Below are positions 1-10,300 of a stretch of DNA of 40,399 nucleotides, in pieces. Made by a program: the position numbers and the translations under genes. The notes beneath the pieces are model-generated. The model made no database searches. It had not been told where the DNA came from and saw only the letters and a list, made by a program, of their open reading frames with translations. Location: the NCBI GenBank assembly GCA_020650975.1, contig JAIPMN010001689.1, positions 1 to 40,399 of the forward strand. Reading direction: 5' to 3'. Position 1 is the stretch's first letter, and each line of letters starts with the position of its first letter. This stretch comes from Apostichopus californicus (taxonomy: Eukaryota > Echinodermata > Holothuroidea > Aspidochirotida > Stichopodidae).

Positions 1-633
1 AATCAAGAAAGCTTATCGTCTTTTAAGAGAGATTACAATTACAGCGGTATGCCTCGAACAAATGACCTGGTTAAACCAATTTAAACCTGGTAATGAAATG
101 TTTGGGCAATCAAAGAATGGAGCAAACTTTCAAAGTGTTTTTAATATTGAACCCCCTCAAAAAAATATGAAAAAAAAGATTTCCACTGCAAATGTCATAT
201 AATTTGTGGCATCTTGAAGACAAAGAAAATGGTACATTGGTCCATAAAAATTACAAAATTGTAAACCATTGACCTAAAACTTTTCATGACCAACTGATTA
301 TGCCATGTGGAGAATATAACATCCAGTCTGCCCTCAGTATAACTTTATAAGGACTGTAACACAATAGGAAGTATCACTTGATGTTTATCAACAGACACAA
401 AGTGCTACACACAGTTATGAATATCATGCAACCATATATTCCACATTGTCAAAAAAACAACAAAAACAATATGGTCCTATTTTTACCTTTATTTGTTGTT
501 TGAAGGTTTGCAACTTCGTGGCAATTTCAGCATATCTGATAAGGTTTTCTGTTCCATTTTTCTCTTTAACCTCTATTAAGCCATAATAAAGAGGAAGTCT
601 TACTCATGTTCACATGTTTCCCAATTAGAGTTA

Positions 634-639
634 TTTATT
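634..639 (-). terminator. Candidate polyadenylation signal for ACTR2
   Basis: TTTATT on the plus strand gives AATAAA on the ACTR2 strand, about 690 bases past the stop codon at 1329. It is the first canonical hexamer I saw downstream of the gene. Such words are common in AT-rich DNA, so this is only a candidate. Confidence 0.3.
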
Positions 640-888
640 GAGATTAATTCATACAGTGAGGGTTTGAAGATCTCTGAGTTATATCTGCATAATACGATCT
701 AATCAACTAAATTTGTGGCTATATATACAATTATATTGCTGTTAACCTTAGTTACCTCTTCCACTAGTGATCAGTAAGCACAAATCACTTCAATATACTT
801 CTAGTATATTATACCATTTAACAGTTAACCGATGGGTAAACAAGTAAGTATTCAAAAGCCATTGGTATGTTGCACAAAGGAATGTGCA

Positions 889-900
889 GGGGGGGGGGGG
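889..900 (+). repeat. G12 homopolymer
   Basis: Twelve consecutive Gs followed by AGGTTGGGGG. This is one of several long G runs in the window (see findings). Confidence 0.8.
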
Positions 901-1328
901 AGGTTGGGGGAAGTAATGGCCCCAGTTATTACTAGACCCTAATTTATACTTTAAATATACCTCAGAATGCACGTTTTGATGTCAACAACACCAAAGGTCA
1001 CATTCTCTCCTTTATAAAGCATTCATTCATCTCCAACCCTTCTAGTAAGGTTCAGTCCTAACCTAAATCAGTGTGCTTCAACTATAGTCTATGGAATGTG
1101 CGGGTGCTCTATTATTGGTCGATGACCTTCCAAAGAGATTCAAAAATAATATGTTTATCAACCGAGTGCGTTTTGAACAGAAAGAAAGCAAAATTCACAT
1201 AAATCCACCCTGGTTGGTCTTATCATCCACTTGGACTTGAGATTACTACTCAATGTGTAGTGGCCACAATGAGCACCTTTGGTGTACTTGCTCCATAAAG
1301 TAAAAAAGTTCCATGACTACCCAACATA

Positions 1329-4300
1329 CTACACTTTAATTCCTAACTTTTCCAGGCACTTGAGGCCCTTCTCTAGATACTCTGCCCTTGAAATCCAGAA
1401 TGATTCTTTGTCCTTCATGATGTCTGCGAGCACTGCCCCGCCCAGGAACACCATGTGTTTACGACGAGGTGGATCTTCAATTCGAAGCTTGAATTTCTAT
1501 AAGATTGAGATGGAGATAAACAGCATGATAATACTAACATATAAAGAGAACATAAAAAAAAATGATCATAATAATTGAAAATAATGAAAAAGCACTGTAA
1601 CACACAAAATAGGCAAACTTAAATTAAAATGGAAACTTACTGAAATTCTCATCAATAAAAGAAATTTTGTAACGAGAATTATGTAATAAATCATTAATCT
1701 TGTCAGCTTTGGTCAGTGAGCGCTAAAATTATGCTTTTCTACAGCAGTGTAGCTCTGTGTCTACCGAGCCATGGATACAACCCACCTGCCATGCCCCCCA
1801 CCTCCAAGCGAAAGGTTATTTTCAGGACACAGCCCTCTCACACCTTCAACCTGAGACTGTTGGTTGAAAGTAGTCGACGGTCAGCGCTTCACCATAAGAA
1901 AAAAACAAATTACTCTAACCATGGTACAACAAGCATGCCATTGTTGTGAGGAGACAAGTAAGTGAGGAGTGATGCGAGTTTAAGAGTCACTTTTCCTCAA
2001 CTGTCCACTTGTTTTGTAAAAGGAACATGCGAAAAATGTTAACGACAGGAGGAACCAAACTGAAATGGTTGCCATAGTTGACTACATTTGAACTTTTCAT
2101 TCATCAATTCCAAGAAAAATATCACCTATCACTTACACAGTTTTAAGGATTAAATCTCACAAAGTAAAGTCATAGCATTTTCCAAATTTGCTCATTGCAT
2201 CGGATAGACTCATGTTGCCTTCAGCACTTCATAGAGGGATAATGATTTGTATTCACGGATCATCATCTTTTGTGGATAAAGTCATCATTAAGCAATGAGT
2301 CTGTATTCTAAGGTTCAACTGAATAGAGTGTTACTGTATACACTGAGACCTAGCATTACAGAGGGTCTGTGTGTTCAAGCAATAGTTGAAAAACTTTAAT
2401 ATTTTTTTTATTAAAGTGACCATTTCTGGTTCTGCCTATAAGAAAAGCTGCGTCCAAATTTGCAAATTTCTGCATGAGCAGGGTTGCTGAGTGCCAATGG
2501 CCATCAAAGAAAGCTACTATCTGAGTGGTTAAGGTTTCAAACTTTTTAGCAGATCAAATTTAAGTACAGTTTTGTGTTTAGCACCAATCCAAGGTTATGC
2601 TCTATCAGAAAGGGTCTGCCATATTATAATAATTCCAAATGTTTTGAAATGATAGTTGACTGCTTCTGGATGTGAGGTATAATTGTCACATGCAAGTTAG
2701 TCTCGACATCCATACGTACCTGTGTGGTTTTATAGCTTGCAACTTAACCCAGGTGGAACACCAATAATGTGACAAGTGGGTTAAGGTTACTTTTGTGCCC
2801 AATTTGTATTTTATAGACAGGCCAGGTGACAAAACAAAGCTAGTTCTTTAAATTGAAGTTTCCTCACAGTAACATGCACAATGTGATCTTCTGAACATAA
2901 CAATGCATAGAGTCAGTGTCTTAGTGTCTCCTGCACAGCTACCTAAAGTGATTCCTGACGCCAAGCGGCTACTCTCTAGACCTAGATTCTGGTTACTCAC
3001 CGAGAGTCTGGTAGTGTCTCCTTTGAGTACCCTCTCCAGGTAGAGCTGTTTCAATTCCCTTTCTAATCTGGATGGAAAACCTGGGAACATGGTGGTACCA
3101 CCTGAAAGAACTATGTGTTTGTAGAACTCGGGCCTGGTGTCGATGTCAGCAGCCTGGATGGTACTGAAAAGGTACTCAGAGATGCCCAGGCACTCCAGAT
3201 TGATGAGATGAGGCTGGAAGAGTGCTTCTGGGGCGCCAAATCGTTCACCCCCTACCTTGATGATACGACCATCGGGTAGCTGAAGGGAAAACAGATAACG
3301 TTCACCATCAACGAATGATACCATCGTCATTATCTTCGAACATTTTTAATTTGTAAATTTCTTACTGGATTTGGTAATGAGATAGAGCATATATGATCAA
3401 GGGTGGGGTGAAGTCCTGGCAAATCAGGAGCGGAAGTGAGTCTGACATCCAGGAGTAGATCCGAACAGTATGTCTTACTACAGTTACTGATATTCTTAAT
3501 TTCACAAGCCATCATAATCAATTTCAAACTGTACTGGGAGGGTTGTCAACAACCTATTGTTTTACTCTCCACAAACAGAAATGGTTGCTAGCATCTTAAA
3601 CTACTAATACTATTGCTTCTACCGGCATACATAACAAATTATTCAACTATCACTATGGAAGTTTTCACAAACATTGGGTTTGCAATTATTTGAACTTTTC
3701 ATTTATAAATTCCAAGATGGATATCATCTATTACTTCACAGTTCTAAGGATTAAAACTCACAAAGTAAAGTCATAGCATTTTCCAATTTTCGCTCATTGC
3801 ATTGGATAGACTCATCATGCCTTCAGCACTTCATAGAGGGATAATGATTTGTGATCACTGATAATCATCTTTTGTGGATAAAGTCATCATGAAGCAAGGA
3901 GTCTGGTTGCTATGGTAACAATACCGTCAGCTGTAGCCTATAGTTGTAACTTTGCAGTTTTGTTTAACATTCAGAGTATAAACTTTAAGCAGATTTTATT
4001 ATGTTTGTTAAGAAATATAAACAAAGATTACATCTTACAAAGATGAATGACTGTTATCAGGGTTAAAAACTATGCCTCTGGAGCTGGTCAAGCATGGTGC
4101 ACTCGAAGAAAAATCATCAACAACATCTAGATTTAAATCTTCCATGACCACCTATTACTACTGAATGGGTGGAACATGACAAACAGACTCAGCTCTCTAC
4201 ATCAGAACATCATCAAATGTCAGGTAGACTTATCAGGGAAAATGTAGTTTTCAAATTCCTTGTAGCAATCTTTTAGGTTTATGAAATTACTGAAAAAAAT

Positions 4301-7300
4301 TATGCATCTGTGAACAAAAAAACTGCTATATATTTTTGAACCTGTGTTGCAATCTGTCCATCTTGCGTAGCATTTTGCTACGGGATATAGAAAAGTTATT
4401 CCCCTCTTATAAAAGATGTGACAGTGTCTTGCAACAAAAGTTTCATTAGCAAACGATGAACAGGCTGGAAAAACTACGATATCGTTGGTCAGAAAGGCCA
4501 TCTGGTTGTTTTCATATATTTGGCACTATGGCACAACATTGTTGCTTATGATGCTATTTTTGTAGTTGTTATCACCATGAAGTCATTGTTGTTGTTCAAT
4601 GGATCACATTAGATTGAATATGCCAAATAAACTTATTAATATTCATATTTCACATAACAGTTCTTCGTTACATATGGGGTTTCTAATCTGTAACCTATTT
4701 GCTGTCCCTGTATGCATAGAACCAACTATTCTGATCTTTGTATGTTAATTTTACAAAGGTTACCCACTACAAGATGAACATGTTCCCCTCTCGCCTGGTG
4801 ACTTTCACTAAGCACATTTGAGATTGATGTACACTGTAACCGGGAGACTCAAACAGGTCGAAACGGCACCTTTAACAATGATGGTGGTGCCTAACAGTTG
4901 TCATACCAATGATAGAGATACTCACTGTGTAATTCTCAACCAATGTGGTCGTCTCTGTAGCTAACTGCTGTTCTCTTACAATATCGTATCTGAAAAGGTT
5001 CAACAGATTAAGACAAAATACTTTATTATTTTCCTCCTCCAGGGTAAATAAATCGGTGCATGTAAGAGGCACTGACTTTTCCAGTGCTCAGAGACATAGC
5101 CAAAAGAAAATGGGTGGGGGGGGGGGTGAAGAAAGGCCCATGTTTGTCATGATTTTATCATATAAGTTTGTATCTGTATGGGTTTGCCTTGCAGCATATT
5201 TATCATGGTAATGACAGAAGTCCATCGGTATTTAATATTACTCTACGTATTGTGTCGTGATGTATCGCTATGTATCATGTTGTTCCCATCCTTAAATAAA
5301 ACCACATGTAAAAGTAAGAGGGCCTGACGTTTTGATCCAAGCAGGATCTTCTTCAGAGGCTGTGTTTTTAAATGAAACCACACAGTTTCCAATCGTAGGG
5401 ATTGATAGGGGTGCAGTTTCTTTATATACTGTACTGTGGTCCCTAGACTTTTCTCTCGATAGGTGCTTCCTCAACAACCGGTCCATGACAGATTTAACCA
5501 AGATACTGAGGCAATGTTAGACGGACAAATTGTCCTGTATGAGCCTAAGAAAGTCATCGACTCTTCGCGTCTACATATTAAGGACTTACCCAACATAACA
5601 CAGTTTCTCTTTCATCACACGAACGGTCTCAAAATCGGCCGATTGATTAAATGCGTAACCACGGAGGAGGAGAAGCTGACGGAGAGAAAACACAACGTTG
5701 TTACGTACACGGTCAGAAAGAAACGTGGCTTTGATGTTTCCATGACAACAAAGATTTGTTGATTCACTTAAAATCAGTAGCTGATATTTTGGGTGTGTGC
5801 ATTAAAGCCAGGAAATGAAAAAAAAAAGAATCTTACTGTACATAAAGGTGGCACGATTATTAATAATGGTCATTGGTTTTGTTATAACTTTCCAAATCTT
5901 ACATTCCAAGTCTGAGACACTGTGATTATGCTTCAATACACTCAGTATGTAACATTACATCCAATGCTTCAGAACTTCCTGCATCACCCACACATGCAGC
6001 ATATCCTTGTACTACATTTAAGTATCTTCACAAAATCGAACGACTTGCAATATTTGTTACTGTATTGTTCATTGGGACTCATTTAGAGAAATTTTCTACC
6101 CGAGGTTAGTAATTATCTAACCATTCTCATGTTCATGTGCCCAGAGAGAGAGAGTTTTAAGGATTTGGCAGAGATCCTCAATTAAACTTAAAAGAACTTA
6201 CATAATTAAAGCTTAAATAAATAAAACTTAAATAATTAAAGAAATTAAAAGAAAAGAAATAAAAGAACTTTAAAGAAATCAATCCTTTCACAGGAATTAG
6301 TTGCGCATCTATATTTGCTCTAATCAATGGATTGACTCATGTCTTTTGTACAAAGACTCATGCCTTCAGCACTTTGATTTGCATTCACTAATCATCATAT
6401 TTTGTGGATAAAAGTCATCATTAAGCATGGAGTCAAACAGTCTGGTTGCAAAAAAATAGTCAGAAAACTAAATAAATGCAGGAATACATGTGATCTCAGT
6501 GAAAGAGATACTGTTACCTGCAGAGATTGCTACTCCTTATATATCAATGGCTAACATAGTATGCTTTCATATTAAACAAAAATTGCCATTGAACAGGGTC
6601 CGGTAATATTTGAGAAATGTCCCGACATTGGTAGATATATGAAAGATTTAACAGAGAGTTAGAAGTGTAAGTCTGGTATATCTTTGGTACCTTGATAAGA
6701 TATCTGGTAATGTCCCTTCCTGCCACATCTAGACGTCTCGTGAGATGGGGAAGAGAGAAACCTTCATATACCGGACAGATGTGAGTGACCCCGTCCCCGG
6801 AGTCCACCACCACACCCGTCAGTAGACCTGTGAGTACCAAAGAAGATAAACTGGCAATCAATATTAATTACAAAGAAAAACACATTTCTGATGAGCTGCC
6901 GTAAAGGTTGGGACCTCGCTACACCGGTACAAGAGAAAGTTATTAGACGACAGGCTTCCATCAGAGTTTGCAGAGTGAAATGTCATCTCGTGGATTGTTG
7001 GGGCTTTCAGAACTTCTTAGAGTTTGGACAACTTCATGGAAGTCAGCAACTAAGATGTCATCATTAAGCAAGTTAAAGATACTACTACTACTAAGGTAAC
7101 ATCTAGCTACAGTACCATGGATTGTAGTGATATACTCTTGGGGAAGGAGGTGGGGGGGGGGGAGGATTGATAGTGAGGTAAAATGGTGACCCCTTAACTG
7201 ACAGTGTAAAGGAGGATGAAGGAGGGGATGTGGAGAGCATTAGTCAAGATTTATGTGTATGTGTATCCAAATGTCTCACTTCATCTCCAACTTTCCATTA

Positions 7301-10300
7301 AAATGAGCGAGCAGTCCAACAGATTGATAGACTTAATTATATTTATACACTTACCTTGAGCATAAAGTGTAAGTACAGCCTGGATTGCAATGTAAAGGCC
7401 ATCAAACTGGTAGTTCTCAAACATGACCTGGGAAATATATGCGAAGTAAACATACATAAAGAGTTAAGGATGAAGTTATGAGGGACAGCACAGTAGATCA
7501 GTATGTGGTGAGACTGAGGAAAAGTCAAGATTCAAAATGTAGAATAAAGAATGTGAGAAATGACACCAGTTTGGTACTGCAGTGCAATGGGTGTTTGAAT
7601 CTTGCTGACCACCCACTCTCTTGCTTCGAGTAGCAAACCATTCAGCTCTTTGATATACTACAGAGCTGGGATTCTCAATTAATTTGCTATGGGTGTACCA
7701 ATAGGGGCCTAGAAACTAACGCCGTAGCGGTGACAGGTCCTTGATATCTTTCGTGGGTTGAAGATGGCCTGTGGGGTACCTAATAAGAACTCCTGCTGAT
7801 GAGGGTTGGACAGATATGCAACCAACAAAAACAAAAACTTTGACTGGGCCACAATCTTGTCAGATGACATCACTGCAAAACTTCTATAGTAAGAAGACAA
7901 CAAGATGTCCATTAATAACACAACATATATAATCAAATCCCTGTGTTACCTTCAAATGAAAAATAAAGCTCTTTTAAAACAGCCCAAACAAATTCTACAT
8001 TCAAATTTGATAGATCTACAAATTCTCATCTCCCATATAGTTGTAGTAAAATCATACAAACCTCAATCATTTTCTCTCTGTTTTTCCTGGGATTCATTGG
8101 CGGTTCAGTAAGAAGTAATTTACTCTCCTTTGGATTAATATTCAGTCTGCTTTCGCTAAAAGTGTAATCCCAGACATGTCTCATATCGTCCCAATTTCGG
8201 ACGATACCATTTTCCATGGGGTAGTTCACTTCCAACATGGACCGCAACTGACTGGCCTCGTCACCCACCATCAGGTCCTGTAAACAAGGGCGGATAAAGA
8301 AAAATCTGATAGCATTAAAACAAATCAAATAATACTCTTGTAGCACGAACTAAAATGTAAGACTTCAAAGTAGAAAAGAAAACGACCAATCGAAACACAA
8401 AGGAAATATATTTCTGTACAGTCAATTATCTATATTCTGGAAGATCAGTTCGGAAAATGAAAGTTGCCGTAAATATTTTGCTGTTAGGGCAATAAATGAC
8501 TGTACATACAAGTCATTTTGCTGATCAATGTCTTTTGATGAAATGCACAGCGACTTCCTTGTATCCTTCACACTTTTGACTTAAATTTGAAAGGAAGGAC
8601 AGTTTCTAAAAGATCACTCTTGCAGGTAAAATTACCCCTGGAATTGTTTCTAAATTTCTCTGTTTAGAAACTTACTGATCTCCCTGATCAATAAATCCTA
8701 ACTGTTAGAAAATGATGTCATAAATATGCCACTTTTAAGAACCCTTCACCCTCCTGTAGCATGGTCCTAACCCTGACTAAGGATTAACAACTCCATATAA
8801 CTGAACATTTCCAATGACAGCAGATCAACAAACTTTTGGCAGTTACTCATGAATTGGGGACAAGTACGACTTGTATAAAGGAGTGGAGGATTGTCACAAT
8901 TTACAGCAAAGCTGTTGTGAAGTGAGAGTTGCTGTATGGAGTTGTTTGAGTTTTACAGTCTTGTATCAAAACAGATGACTTTACGTGAGTGGACAGGCAC
9001 TCTCTCATTGCCATTACTACCAGACTGTCCCGTTTCCTTGTCAGTCAGTTCACAAATCTTTAGGGTACATCAGTGACTTGAAGAATGACGATAAAATCTT
9101 ATTTTTAAAGGAGAAGTAAACCAATCCATCATCATTTTGGTCTGTCTGAGATACTTGTGATCAACAAATCCCCTTGCCAACTAAGAAACTCATATTCCAC
9201 TTAGGAGATATCACAGGGTCAAAGTACCTTCATAGAAACAACTTGAACAAGTCTAATATAAGTATGACATCATCAGGCCACATGCTCTTATTTGTAACCT
9301 TTATATATTTTTTTATATTTATGACAAAGTTTGTTTTTATTTGCTGTGATAGTAAGGGGTTTTTACAAAATCTAAAATAATGAATTTCTTTTAACTGATA
9401 TTTTCAAATGTTGAAATCTAAATTAATGACCCAAGGACTGGCATTAGTTTTGCTACCATTCCTATTTAAATTCACCTTGCAAGTATTAAAAAGGTAAGTA
9501 AAAGATTGCACATACTTGTATCACTATGACACTAAATTGCAAAATGGTAGCCATACACAACTTTTAAAGCAGGGTTACGGTACGGTACTTCCTTGGTCCC
9601 AAATGGAGCAAGATTTGTCAAAACTGTTTTGGGAATGTAATTCATCACAAAAGCTTCTATGAAACTAGACAAGGATGATGGTTGGGTTTATGCTAGTATG
9701 GTGAGAGGTACTCTACATACATGTGGGAATTACAGAAATAGCAAGTTAAAAGCAAGAGGCACATGGATTTGATGGTTCAGGAGCACTGCAGGTCAGCTTA
9801 GAAAATATTCAGACTTGTCGCAACTTACAAAGGACACAAAGTACAGGGGAAAATACGATGAAAGTGATAGAATATAGTTAGAAGTATGATATTACCAAGA
9901 AAGGTGACAAAACAGGCGAGAAAGATCGTTTAATGAAGAAAACATGAAAAATCATGCAAACCACACCAAATGTAATTAAGAAGAAAATTCAACAGCACCT
10001 TTTGCATTCTTGTTGAAAGTAAGTCTCATTGAGGTGAACACGAAATAATCAATCAAATAATCAGGCAGTTATTTTTACGACGATTGGGTGACCACGAATG
10101 TGGGAGAAACTGGCAAGGGCTTATGGATTACTACTTTCACGTATAAAAAAATTGGTAGAGCAAGTTAGGGAGGGATATAGAAAAACTTTCAATTTTGCAA
10201 ACATATGGTATCACAGATTCACAAACAGGAAGAAAAGGTTCTCCGATAAATAATCCTAGCAGTAAAGAGGAATATCTTTGCAATGAGACAATAGTATCAC

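Larger units (their letters stand above)
1..1328. other. 3' flank of ACTR2; no gene seen
   Basis: This stretch lies downstream of the ACTR2 stop and should hold its 3' UTR. Minus-strand AATAAA words occur at 634-639 and 488-493, about 0.7-0.8 kb past the stop. A 12-base G run sits at 889-900. No protein-like reading frame was found. Confidence 0.6.

Noticed and set aside
6001-6010. CAAGGATATGC on the minus strand as the start (RGYA) of the missing ACTR2 exon
   Set aside because: The following codons do not resemble Arp2 and the surrounding frame contains stops.
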